Shown: positions 25,903 through 34,275 of the stretch, one piece after another
How the letters are laid out: every line of letters starts with the position of its first letter
Numbering within the stretch: the first letter of the stretch is position 1
Assembly: GCF_009183415.1 (NCBI RefSeq)
Contig: NZ_WEHU01000003.1
Location: forward strand, 124,001 to 188,000
DNA: 64,000 bases
Source: Bacillus sp. B1-b2
Lineage (GTDB): Bacteria > Bacillota > Bacilli > Bacillales > Cytobacillaceae
Reading direction: 5' to 3'
The notes under the pieces: model-generated
The model's database searches: none
What the model was told of the DNA's origin: nothing
The model's input: only the letters and a program-made list of their open reading frames with translations
Program-made: the position numbers and the translations under genes

Positions 25903-26666
25903 AATGTCACCATCCCAGTTGTTGGGCTACTCGCTACAGCATACTCTTTTTCTTCTATTCTTCCAGCTTCAAACCCTAGTCTCCCTGCTTCTACTGCAAG
26001 CTTCATTGCCTGTGCCATTTTTATAGGATCTTTCGCACCTGAAACAGCAGTATTTAGTAACACACCGTCTGCACCAAGCTCCATCGAAAATGCTACATCT
26101 TTAGGAGAACCAATCCCCGCGTCAATAATTACTGGAATAGTAGACTGTTCGATAATAAACTTTAAATTAAGCGGATTGATAATTCCCTTACCAGAACCAA
26201 TCGGTGATGCACCTGGCATAACAGCGTGTACCCCAAGTTCTTCAAGACGTCTTGCTAACACGACATCATCGGAGGTATAAGGTAAAACAATGAATCCTTC
26301 TTTCAATAACATTTCAGAAGCTTTTAACGTTTCAACAGGATCTGGTAAAAGTGTTCGCTCATCTCCAATCACTTCTACTTTTATCATGTCACACAATCCA
26401 GAAGCTTTTGCCAGTTTCGCTATACGGACGGCCTCTTCAGCATTTTTTGCACCAGCCGTATTAGGAAGAAGCGTATATTTAGACAAATCCAGTTGCTCTA
26501 GAAAATTGGGTTGGTTATCTGAAAATAAGTTCATTCTTCTCACAGCAAAGGTTAAAATTTCTGCTTCCGATACTTCTACCGCCTTTTTTTGAATATCAAA
26601 TGATGGATATTTTCCAGTTCCTAATAAAAGTCTTGATTGAAACGTACGATCAGCAATTTTTAACAT
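25899..26666 (-). CDS. thiG: ThiG, thiazole synthase
   Basis: This 255-residue TIM-barrel enzyme forms the thiazole phosphate from deoxyxylulose phosphate, dehydroglycine and ThiS-thiocarboxylate. It opens with [19 protein letters not shown]. The imine-forming Lys lies in MIKVEVIGD (about residue 95), and the phosphate site in [20 protein letters not shown]. Length is standard. GGAGGAGG, overlapping the Gly codons at the end of thiS, precedes its ATG. Confidence 0.95.
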   Translation of the reverse strand: MLKIADRTFQSRLLLGTGKYPSFDIQKKAVEVSEAEILTFAVRRMNLFSDNQPNFLEQLDLSKYTLLPNTAGAKNAEEAVRIAKLAKASGLCDMIKVEVIGDERTLLPDPVETLKASEMLLKEGFIVLPYTSDDVVLARRLEELGVHAVMPGASPIGSGKGIINPLNLKFIIEQSTIPVIIDAGIGSPKDVAFSMELGADGVLLNTAVSGAKDPIKMAQAMKLAVEAGRLGFEAGRIEEKEYAVASSPTTGMVTF

Positions 26667-26669
26667 GTT

Positions 26670-26873
26670 TCATCCTCCTCCTACAAAATGAATAATTTCA
26701 ACAACATCCCCATTTGTGAGACTCATTGCTTCATAGTTTTCTTTCATCACAATTTCCTTATTGACCTCAACTACGACAATACGATTTTCTAAGTGATAGA
26801 AGGAAAGTAATTGTTTAACCGTATTGGTTCCTTCTTGAAGGTTAACACTCTTTCCATTTAATGTAATCGACAT
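26670..26873 (-). CDS. thiS: ThiS, sulfur carrier protein
   Basis: This 67-residue ubiquitin-like protein begins with MSITLNGKSVNL and ends with FVGGG, the Gly-Gly tail that is adenylated by ThiF and thiocarboxylated. It lies 4 bases after thiO and 3 bases before thiG, in the standard Bacillus order. Confidence 0.93.
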   Translation of the reverse strand: MSITLNGKSVNLQEGTNTVKQLLSFYHLENRIVVVEVNKEIVMKENYEAMSLTNGDVVEIIHFVGGG

Positions 26874-26877
26874 TTAT

Positions 26878-27996
26878 TCACCTTCTTACTAGCAATGGCT
26901 GGTGGCGGTCGATTTTAAATGCCTCCACCCATTCATTTTTTATTTGTCTTTTAAGTATCAAATCACGAATCATTTGCCCTGTTGCAGGCGCAAGCAGGAT
27001 TCCATTTCGATAGTGCCCTGTAGCAAATAAAATTCCTTCTTCTTCAGGATGGTGCCCAATGAATGGTTTTTGATCAAATGTTTGTGGACGTAATCCAGCC
27101 CAGAAAGACTCCATTTTCATATCTGCAACAGTTGGCAGCATCGTTTTTGCCTTTACAATAAGCTTTTCCATTCCACTGAGACTAACTTTTTCATTCCAGT
27201 CATTCTCAATCATAGTAGCTCCAATCACAACTGTTCCATTATTTCTTGGCACTATATAACAGTGATCGTGAAAGATGGTATGTTTTAAAGTCGCTTTTTC
27301 ATCTATTACAGATAGGCATTCTCCTTTTACAGGAGTCAATTGTTGGTCTAACCCAAGCTGTTTAAAAAAATGGGTACTCCAAACCCCGTTAGCAACCACA
27401 ACATACTTAGCTTCAACAGAACCTGTTGCAGTTTGAATAAAAAAACTATTATCTTTCTTTCGAATATCTTGTACAGGAGAAAATTCAAAAAGAGAAGCCC
27501 CTAGTATTTGAGCACTTTTAGCAAATGCCTGACATACAGCAAGTGGCATAACATTTATATCCTCTTCTATGTAGACTGCTCCTAATAGATTGGTAGAAAC
27601 ATTCGGTTCCATCTCCCGAACAGAATCTTTATCGAGCCATTTAACAGTCGGTTGAGATAAGATGGCTCGGAGTCCATTTCTTTCAAGTTCATTGTAAGCA
27701 AGCTTTAAAATACCACCTTTTCTGAATCCCATGTCAAAACCGCTCAAGTAGTTTAATTCTTCTTTAAGATGAGAATAGGCAAACTGGCTGCTTCTCGCAA
27801 AAGGATAGAATACTTCCAAATCGTCATCACATTCAGAATGAGCTCCAAGCATACCACCTGCAGCACTTGTAGATTTAGACCCTATTTGATTACCTTCAAA
27901 CAATGCCACATTCATCTTTTCTTTTGCTAAATAATAAGCAATCGAGCAACCAATTATGCCACCGCCAATGATGGCTACTTCAAATTTCTGATTCAT
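26878..27996 (-). CDS. thiO: ThiO, glycine oxidase
   Basis: This 372-residue FAD-dependent amine oxidase makes dehydroglycine for thiazole synthesis. It has the dinucleotide-binding motif AIIGGGIIGCSIAYYLA (residues about 8-24) and the C-terminal FATGHYRNGILLAPATGQ region that closes the FAD and substrate site. It overlaps the tenI stop by 17 bases, so translation is coupled. Length matches Bacillus ThiO. Confidence 0.93.
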   Translation of the reverse strand: MNQKFEVAIIGGGIIGCSIAYYLAKEKMNVALFEGNQIGSKSTSAAGGMLGAHSECDDDLEVFYPFARSSQFAYSHLKEELNYLSGFDMGFRKGGILKLAYNELERNGLRAILSQPTVKWLDKDSVREMEPNVSTNLLGAVYIEEDINVMPLAVCQAFAKSAQILGASLFEFSPVQDIRKKDNSFFIQTATGSVEAKYVVVANGVWSTHFFKQLGLDQQLTPVKGECLSVIDEKATLKHTIFHDHCYIVPRNNGTVVIGATMIENDWNEKVSLSGMEKLIVKAKTMLPTVADMKMESFWAGLRPQTFDQKPFIGHHPEEEGILFATGHYRNGILLAPATGQMIRDLILKRQIKNEWVEAFKIDRHQPLLVRR

Positions 27997-28591
27997 TATT
28001 TATCGCCTCAACATACTGATTTGTCGAATAAATTGGGTTGTCTGAAGAAAATATCCCAGACATCACTGCAATGCCATCCGCTTTTACTTGTTGCAAAACA
28101 TCTACCTTACTCCATGTAATACCACCTATAGCATATACAGGAATCCTTAGCTCCTCAGTCATTTTGAGAAGAGGCTCTATTCCATTTGGAGCCTTCCCTT
28201 TTTTACTATTAGTCTCAAAACAATGTCCATATAAAACATAGTCTGCACCCTCTCTTTGGGCATTCATTGCTCCCTCATAAGAATGAACAGAGCATCCAAC
28301 CATTAAATCAGGAAAATTTTGTTTAACTTCATGTACAGGAAGACCTTTCTCTGGTAAATGAACCCCTAGTATCCCCATAAGCAAAGTAATATCTAAACGG
28401 TCATTTAAGATTATTTTTTCTTTTTTAACACCACCCTCTTCTAGATATTGGAGTAAAGTGATAATCTCTTGAGCTGTTTTTGTTTTTTCGCGAATCTGAA
28501 CAAAATCAATCTTGTCTTTTATCTTAATGATTGTACTTGCCAGATCACACACTAATTTCCTATCATCTGTTACAGCCATTAGCTTCAACAT
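27980..28591 (-). CDS. tenI: TenI, thiazole tautomerase
   Basis: This 203-residue TIM-barrel protein of the ThiE superfamily aromatises the thiazole carboxylate product of ThiG. It opens with LKLMAVTDDRK, has VQIREK, HLPEKGLPV and YGHCFETNSKKG. The His in GHCFE corresponds to the catalytic His of TenI and favours TenI over ThiE. It is the first gene after the TPP riboswitch, with AAGGGGGG before ATG. No thiC, thiD or thiE is in the window. Confidence 0.88.
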   Translation of the reverse strand: MLKLMAVTDDRKLVCDLASTIIKIKDKIDFVQIREKTKTAQEIITLLQYLEEGGVKKEKIILNDRLDITLLMGILGVHLPEKGLPVHEVKQNFPDLMVGCSVHSYEGAMNAQREGADYVLYGHCFETNSKKGKAPNGIEPLLKMTEELRIPVYAIGGITWSKVDVLQQVKADGIAVMSGIFSSDNPIYSTNQYVEAINNESEI

Positions 28592-28656
28592 TATCCCCCC
28601 TTAAAAATCCAAATAATCAGCCAATTGAACAACTTCCATCAGGCATTTTTCCACAT

Positions 28657-28690
28657 AAAAAAACCACTCTCCTAAATAGAAAAGTGGTTT
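28657..28690 (-). terminator. Expression-platform terminator of the TPP riboswitch
   Basis: AAACCACT / AGTGGTTT stem between the aptamer and tenI, with a run of A on the plus strand giving a U-run in the minus transcript. This is the likely TPP-dependent terminator. Confidence 0.85.
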
Positions 28691-28728
28691 GGTTTGAAAG
28701 TGTTCACATGCAAACAAAGACAAACATT

Positions 28729-28818
28729 CTTTACTTTCCTACGCAGGTTCTAACCTGTTCAGGTTTTGAGGGTTTAAAAAGTAACTACTTTATTCTCAGC
28801 CCTTATCAAGGGATCCCC
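28729..28818 (-). promoter_or_regulatory. TPP riboswitch aptamer
   Basis: On the minus strand the THI-box elements are plain: GGGG...GGGCTGAGA, ACCCTCAAAACCTGAACAGG, and TTAGAACCTGCGTAGGAAAGTAA. It precedes the tenI-thiO-thiS-thiG-thiF operon and should shut it down when TPP is high. Confidence 0.96.
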
Positions 28819-28904
28819 TAGAAAATGAATATTTCAACTTATTTAATTATTCTGATTGCATATGTAATTCTAATACATTACTAGATATGTTTCAAGTAAA
28901 TTCC

Positions 28905-28955
28905 ATTTTAATTTGTCAGGAATGCTGCTCCTTTAGCTTCTGGCCAAAGAAAAAA
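28905..28955. repeat. Dispersed intergenic repeat, weak copy
   Basis: TCAGGAATGCTGCTCCTTTAGC matches the ACAGGAATGCTGCCCCTTTAGC core of the family at 57.6 and 58.9 kb. Confidence 0.45.
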
Positions 28956-29023
28956 AAGAGTATCATCCTTTCTAGGATCGATGCACCCATTACGTGAATA
29001 TTCGACAACCAAGGACTTATTTA

Positions 29024-29200
29024 TCAAGTTCTATTCTTTCCATAATTTACCCAAACCCAAAAAGTAATTACCGCGATAATAGGTATAATACTTGCTATTG
29101 TTTCAAGGATTGTTGAATCTTGTATAAAGAAAAGAAACATTAATATTCCATAGGAAATAAATACAATAAAAAATTTTTGCATATCTTTCTTTTTACTCAT
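29024..29200 (-). CDS. 58-residue two-segment membrane protein
   Basis: This short frame is preceded by GGGAAGGGGAT and starts at ATG 29200. It begins with MSKKKDMQKFF, then two hydrophobic segments (about 10-25 and 34-50) separated by a short IQDSTILET loop, and ends in YGKNRT. Positive residues at both ends predict both termini in the cytoplasm. Ribosome site, start and hydrophobic pattern support a real gene. The family is unrecognised. Confidence 0.6.
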   Translation of the reverse strand: MSKKKDMQKFFIVFISYGILMFLFFIQDSTILETIASIIPIIAVITFWVWVNYGKNRT

Positions 29201-29245
29201 CCTATCCCCTTCCCGCTCCTATATTTTTATCTAACAGCAACTTTA

Positions 29246-29286
29246 AAAACTCCATTTTGGGAAAAGATTGATCAAAATGGAGTTAC
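29246..29286 (-). terminator. Terminator of the sigma/anti-sigma/permease operon
   Basis: AACTCCATTTTG / CAAAATGGAGTT forms a 12-bp stem with 13-nt loop. The minus-strand transcript continues with TTTTTAAAG. It lies about 120 bases after the permease stop. Confidence 0.8.
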
Positions 29287-29403
29287 TAGCTTTAAATAAG
29301 TATGAGACTTTTATAAAAAAGTTTGGTTATTTTCCACCTATGTTGTTCAAGAATAGTGCCTTTATCTTGAATAAGAGTTTTAATTTCTTCTTTCATCACA
29401 AAA

Positions 29404-30180
29404 CTATATTAAACTGTCACGTTGCTTCCTCGATAACCTTTTTACTATAATTCTAAAGCATAAGAGCCCACTAATTAATAGAATTAATATTAAAGGTCCT
29501 ACAAGTAATCGTCCGATAGTAATTGCATCCGAATCTAGCGTACTTGGATCAAACGAAGTAATCAACCTAAAATAAGGAACATTTAAATATGCCAGAATAA
29601 TATTTTCTAATATCATGTAAATAAAAGGACCTGTAAACATAACAAAGATATTTTTTAAATATATCCAAAGTACAAAACCAAATGAAGCAACAACAAAACC
29701 TATAAATGCCCTCCAACAACTAAGTACAAGTCCATATAAGAACGGATGATTAACAAAATAGTTACCAGCGAAATATCCTATGGCGTAATCCGAACCAAAT
29801 GGTTTAACATCAGGGATAAAATATAGGGAAATAATTAACCCTATAAAAGATATAAAAAAAGTGATAAAAGCCCCACTGATTGATGAAACTAACCATTTGG
29901 AAAGCATGTACTTTTCCTTTGATTCCCTATCATTATTGGAAGAATTATTACCTTTTTTTCTATCACAGAACATTAACCAGCATGCAGTAACTACTGCAAA
30001 AAAAGGAAAAAAGAGTCCAAATAACTCTCCTGATTGTTCCCAAACTTCAATATTGTAATTATAGCTAAAACCATATTGGCGAGAAATAACGATCCCGCCA
30101 CTAAACAATAAAGCTATAAATAAAATAATAAGGTAGGGATACTTTAGCTTAGAAATTTCCATTTTTATTAATTGTAACAT
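29404..30180 (-). CDS. ABC-2-like permease subunit
   Basis: This 258-residue protein has about six hydrophobic segments. The N-terminal MLQLIKMEISKLKYPYLIILF is typical of ABC-2 and lantibiotic-immunity-type permeases, which start with a short amphipathic helix and then the first segment. No ATPase is encoded nearby. It lies 85 bases after the anti-sigma gene, with AAGGAGGAG before ATG, and probably belongs to the same transcript. It may use an ATPase encoded elsewhere, or act as a target or sensor of the sigma system. Function unassigned. Confidence 0.65.
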   Translation of the reverse strand: MLQLIKMEISKLKYPYLIILFIALLFSGGIVISRQYGFSYNYNIEVWEQSGELFGLFFPFFAVVTACWLMFCDRKKGNNSSNNDRESKEKYMLSKWLVSSISGAFITFFISFIGLIISLYFIPDVKPFGSDYAIGYFAGNYFVNHPFLYGLVLSCWRAFIGFVVASFGFVLWIYLKNIFVMFTGPFIYMILENIILAYLNVPYFRLITSFDPSTLDSDAITIGRLLVGPLILILLISGLLCFRIIVKRLSRKQRDSLI

Positions 30181-30264
30181 ATCTACTCCTCCTTAATTGT
30201 TCATAATTTAACATCTTTAAAATTTTTCATAGCTTTTCAGAATTGAACATTTTTTACCTTGTTA

Positions 30265-31311
30265 CTACTTATTTGAATCTGCCATTACACCAAATACCGA
30301 TGTCCGAATCATCTGTAAATCTTCTAGTTTTTTTAGCTCCGCTGCTGTACCCGTTACAACAGCCCCCAATATCATTACATTATCAGTAGATAGAGTGGAA
30401 GATTCCCCTTTTAAATAGCTATAAATCCTTTCAAATTCACCAAAATATTCCCCTTCCTTTATGCTTAAACCTGTCTCAATGTCGTTGATAAACCTTTCTT
30501 CACTTATAGAAGGGTTACTGTCACTAGGCATCCCTTCAAATCCATACACATTAGATGCCAATTCAGGAGAAGCTGGTATATTTACCGTTGTTCCTTCTAC
30601 AGTTTCTAAATCTGTCTCTTTAAACATCTCTATATTTGTATATGTATCGGCCCAATACCATTTTAGTGTTACATCATCAGGTATAAATTCGCGCACTTCT
30701 TCTGGTGAATATTTTTGGTTAAAGGATAAAGCTATTTCAACTAATAATTCATCTGGGAACTCATTTAGTTTCATTAAATCGTTTCTTATGTAGGTATATG
30801 TGACGTCTGGATGATAGAATTCCATCATTCTTTGCTTTGTCTCACGGTCATAATACCTTGTTTGACCATCATTTTCGTCTTTTAACTGTATTGGAGAATG
30901 GTCACCTGTTAATCGACTGACTCCACCAAATAAATTATAGGTAATAACTTGGTCGCTCCAGTGTACAGGAATTCCACCGACTTCTTTATATCTATTAAAA
31001 TATAAAATACCCTCAAATAAGCCGTTCCCCATATTTTGAGCACCTAACTCTTCTACGTTAGGCTGCGTTATTCTACTAAATAATTCAGTGTCACGCATTG
31101 CATTCTCTTGACTCCATCTCATGATTGAAAGCCATGAGAATCCTAAAGTAATGAATAAAAAAAACATAACAAATAAAGAGATTACAATATTACGAAGAAT
31201 GGTTCTTCTTTTCGCCTTTCTAATAATCCTTTCAAACGAATTGCTAGTGGGATTTCCTTGAAAAAGCTCAATAAGCTCCTTTTCCTTTTCACGTTCTTTA
31301 TAGTCGGTCAT
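30265..31311 (-). CDS. Membrane anti-sigma factor / sigma regulator
   Basis: This protein of about 348 residues has a cytoplasmic N terminus (about 45 residues with the ELIELFQGNPTSNSFERII segment), one membrane helix (about 46-68) and a large extracytoplasmic domain. The layout and the C-terminal TGTAAELKKLEDLQMIRTSVFGVMAD match the Sigma_reg_N/Sigma_reg_C proteins that pair with ECF sigma factors in bacilli. The start at 31311 is preferred; it overlaps the sigma gene stop by 14 bases, so synthesis of both is coupled. It probably holds the sigma factor at the membrane until an envelope signal arrives. Confidence 0.82.
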   Translation of the reverse strand: MTDYKEREKEKELIELFQGNPTSNSFERIIRKAKRRTILRNIVISLFVMFFLFITLGFSWLSIMRWSQENAMRDTELFSRITQPNVEELGAQNMGNGLFEGILYFNRYKEVGGIPVHWSDQVITYNLFGGVSRLTGDHSPIQLKDENDGQTRYYDRETKQRMMEFYHPDVTYTYIRNDLMKLNEFPDELLVEIALSFNQKYSPEEVREFIPDDVTLKWYWADTYTNIEMFKETDLETVEGTTVNIPASPELASNVYGFEGMPSDSNPSISEERFINDIETGLSIKEGEYFGEFERIYSYLKGESSTLSTDNVMILGAVVTGTAAELKKLEDLQMIRTSVFGVMADSNK

Positions 31312-31813
31312 GTTTGGTTTGCTCCCTCCCATATATTTCTTTAAAAGACTTCCTCGCGCGAAATAAATAAGTTTTTAACGTTCCCAAGTTTATATCCAAC
31401 ATCTCAGCAATTTCTTCATAACTTAACTCAAGCTCGTATTTTAACAATAATAATTGCTTATAAAGAGGAGTTAGTTGATCTAGTATGACTTGGATTTCTT
31501 TTTTCATCTCATGCTGTCGAATATACTCTTCTGGCAGAGGGGATTCATCTACAAAATCAAAGTTTTCAAGAGATACATTAATTTGCTTTTGCTGTTTACT
31601 ACACAAATCATAATATTGATTAAGTGCTACACGGAATAGCCAGCTGTACGCTTTTTTAGACTCAATGGAATCAATGTATGAGATAAATTTATATAATGCC
31701 TCTTGAATAATATCTTCCGCATCGCGAGGATCAGCCCCTATTTTAATTAAGTACTTAAAGATAATTCCTGTTTTTTCTTGCAAAATTTTGTGTAGATCTT
31801 CCTCCCGATTCAA
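31298..31813 (-). CDS. ECF-type RNA polymerase sigma factor
   Basis: This 171-residue sigma-70 family protein has region 2 (about 12-78: ADPRDAEDIIQEALYKFISYI ... AYSWLFRVALNQYYD in part) and region 4 (about 108-160: LTPLYKQLLLLKYELELSYEEIAEML, shown here only by its ends). The sigma-4 helix-turn-helix EIAEMLDINLGTLKTYLFRAR is clear. The TTG start follows AAGGAGGGG. It heads an operon with its anti-sigma factor and a permease. Its regulon and signal are unknown. Confidence 0.9.
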   Translation of the reverse strand: MNREEDLHKILQEKTGIIFKYLIKIGADPRDAEDIIQEALYKFISYIDSIESKKAYSWLFRVALNQYYDLCSKQQKQINVSLENFDFVDESPLPEEYIRQHEMKKEIQVILDQLTPLYKQLLLLKYELELSYEEIAEMLDINLGTLKTYLFRARKSFKEIYGREQTKHDRL

Positions 31814-32246
31814 TAACTCCCCTCCTTCACTTATAAGACTATTAATATCTTAAAAAGTTAACACCTAAAATAAAACTAAATTTAATTTATAACTTTTAAT
31901 TTAAATACATTGCTTTAAATCGGAACACAATATATGAAGTGTTTCTAGGTCAACTGGCTCAATAAAAGAAGACGTCTTCATAAAGAAGTGCGCCCTTTAC
32001 TTTAAGAACCCTTTTTCTTTGAACTCTAGTAATTGACAAAAGCTAATAGAATAATAATAATTTTAGATTTGGTTCCTCCTCGTTCCATAAAACCCCACAT
32101 ATTCACTTCACCAATAACTTTAACATAAATATCCAATTATCTTTGGGGAATATTCTCTACCTTCTCACCCTTATTTGAACAAAGTCCGAGTGTATCACAT
32201 CAATACTGTATACAATTCTAGTTAACATACAAGTATCGGCAATGAA

Positions 32247-32275
32247 AAAGGATCCTCCACTGGAAGATCCTTTCA
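32247..32275. terminator. Hairpin, terminator-like
   Basis: AAAGGATC-CTCCACTGGAA-GATCCTTT forms a stem flanked by A-rich and T-rich sequence. A diverged copy (GAAAGGAATCTCCACTGCAAAATCCTTT) lies near 32955, so this may be part of a duplicated intergenic piece. Confidence 0.5.
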
Positions 32276-32464
32276 TACTGTTGAAAAACAAAATTGTCTA
32301 TGGACAATTTGTGAATATAGAGATAACTCCCCTCTTTACACAACGGAAAACAAGGGGTTATTTATATACTTCACCTATTCATATATGAAATAGCAGATAA
32401 TCGAAAGAGCGATGAATTAATGGATGATGCTTCGTACCATAGAGAATTTGGAAAAGACCACTTT

Positions 32465-32660
32465 TAGAAAAATAGTCGTAAAAATCCTCTTATTTTCGTT
32501 ACTTACATGAAAAATAACAGAAATAGACGGAGATTTACGCCTATTTCCTTAGAACACATGAAATCGAAGGCATTTTCCTACCTTAACCGGAAAAATCCGC
32601 TTATTAGCAAGGAAATTAACAGTATATTTGCTTTTAGTCGTAATTCTCCGCTTATTGTTG
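32465..32660. repeat. Cluster of degenerate GCGGA/TCCGC repeats
   Basis: Four related units of about 25-35 bases recur: AATAGTCGTAAAAATCCTCTTATTTT, AATAGACGGAGATTTACGCCTATTT, AACCGGAAAAATCCGCTTATTAG and TAGTCGTAATTCTCCGCTTATTG. Each has a half-palindromic form (purine-rich GGA arm, then TCCGCTTATT arm). They occupy a gene-free stretch. Confidence 0.45.
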
Positions 32661-33187
32661 ATGGTTCCTGCAAGTTGGCTGTGGTTTTTTTCAAACAGAA
32701 TATTAATAAGCTTATTTTTTATCTAGATGATTTATGTTTCAGTGGTGAGAATCCTATGGAATCTGCAAAAGCTTTATACCCTGCAGACAAAGGGGAAACA
32801 TCGGCCAAAGCTTCTAGCCCCATGAAGCGAACCAAACACCTGTAACAGAAATCAAAACCTTATTTTGCGAGTTCACTACTTATACAAGTTCTCGACACAC
32901 TCCTGTTATTAAAATTGGAGGCATGTTTCATTGCTTAATCTTTTTTCAACACTGTGAAAGGAATCTCCACTGCAAAATCCTTTACGCTGTATGTTCAAGT
33001 AATACAATCTATTGCTTATCTTACAATTTCATTATTATTTTTATCAATTTAATATTTTCCTTTTACATCGATATATATTTATATTGCTTATACATAAATA
33101 TCATTATTTGGCTCGATTTGATAATTTTCAGAACCACCGCCTAGATGAAAAATTCCCTTATCATCTATCGTTAAAGTACCTGAAAAC

Positions 33188-34093
33188 TTAATCTATAATT
33201 AAACGATCAATTCCGACAACGTCTTTACTTTCACGAAATGTCCCGGCGGATACACCAACGACTTTACGGAATACCTTGTTAAAATAGTTGGCATTTGCGT
33301 ACCCTACTTGGGCAGCAATATCTGTAACAGAGAAGCTCGTTGAACGAAGAAGCTCCGCCGCTTTTTCAATTCTGATTTTGGTAAGATATTGTACAGGTGT
33401 CATATTAAGTTGGTGTTGAAACTGCTTAATAAAGTAATATCTAGAGAAACCAGATACGGCCGCTATTTCGTCGAGTGTGATTGGTTCATGATAATGCGTT
33501 TGGATAAAGGATAAAGCTTCTGTAATCTGGAGTGAGAAACCTTCTGTTGCTCTTTCAATATTCCTTATGAAACGGTAACACTCCATGATAAACTCATAAG
33601 CTTTTGCAGAGGCATAATATGCATCTGTAATCTTTTGCTCATATGCTTCTTGATAGATTTTCAGCAAAAGCTGAATCAACTTTGAATCTGGAGGGATTTT
33701 TAAGACAGGACCACTCTGTTCATTCATAAACCGCCAGCAATCGGCGGCTTCTCTTCCCACCAATGTAATAAACATAAACTCCCATCCCTCGCTATCCTTT
33801 GGAAAGTAATAACGATGATTACTAGGAATTTCGGCAATGAATGCTTCTCCTGACCTCACTGTATAACTTTTATCCCCTATGTCAAATCTTCCTGATCCTG
33901 ACAGTGTGTATTGAAACACATACGTGCCGACGTCTCTTCGCTTTAACCCATGCCAATCATATATTTCACCGGGTATTTTCTCTTCCCGACCAAGCACGAA
34001 AATATTTGCCACATCGTTAGGGAGCATATCTTGAAAACGAAAACCGTACGTACCATAATCCTTCTCTTGATTCCCCCAATAAGTGAAAGACAA
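33188..34093 (-). CDS. AraC-family transcriptional regulator
   Basis: This 301-residue regulator has an N-terminal cupin-type sugar-binding domain (FQYTLSGSGRFDIGDKSYTV ... GEAFIAEIP in part, about residues 60-100) and a C-terminal double helix-turn-helix (about 195-290: PITLDEIAAVSGFSRYYFIKQF, abbreviated, and ITDIAAQVGYANANYFNKVFRK-like VTDIAAQVGYANANYF). TTG at 34093 is chosen because GGAGGG lies 7 bases upstream; the longer frame reads through that site. It is transcribed away from an alpha-galactosidase gene 180 bases off, so it most likely activates that gene in response to an alpha-galactoside. Confidence 0.88.
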   Translation of the reverse strand: MSFTYWGNQEKDYGTYGFRFQDMLPNDVANIFVLGREEKIPGEIYDWHGLKRRDVGTYVFQYTLSGSGRFDIGDKSYTVRSGEAFIAEIPSNHRYYFPKDSEGWEFMFITLVGREAADCWRFMNEQSGPVLKIPPDSKLIQLLLKIYQEAYEQKITDAYYASAKAYEFIMECYRFIRNIERATEGFSLQITEALSFIQTHYHEPITLDEIAAVSGFSRYYFIKQFQHQLNMTPVQYLTKIRIEKAAELLRSTSFSVTDIAAQVGYANANYFNKVFRKVVGVSAGTFRESKDVVGIDRLIID

Positions 34094-34275
34094 TATTTTA
34101 CCCTCCAATCACACAAACTTACCATTGAGGTTATTGTATATACGTTTTAATATTATTATAACAACATAAAACACAAAGTTGAACACAGGACATCAATTAT
34201 TTTTTAGAACAATTTTTTATCCTATTACAAGAATTGGATAGATGCTACCTGTTTCGCTTTATAGGAGGTATACTT

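Larger units (their letters stand above)
31814..33187. other. 1.4-kb stretch without a supportable gene
   Basis: No reading frame here has a credible start site plus recognisable product. A 112-codon plus-strand frame at 32507-32845 has no convincing ribosome site and is composed partly of repeat sequence, so it is not called. The stretch holds a hairpin at 32247-32275, a degenerate second copy of the hairpin near 32955-32990, a degenerate palindromic repeat cluster (32465-32660), and a weak repeat-like piece near 31985-32010 (GTGCGCCCTTTACTTTAAG). Confidence 0.6.

Noticed and set aside
28592-28830. Novel RNA element upstream of the thi operon
   Set aside because: It is a canonical TPP riboswitch with its terminator, fully explained.
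32507-32845. 112-codon plus-strand frame
   Set aside because: Built partly from repeat units, no ribosome site, no recognised motif, and composition unlike the neighbouring genes.
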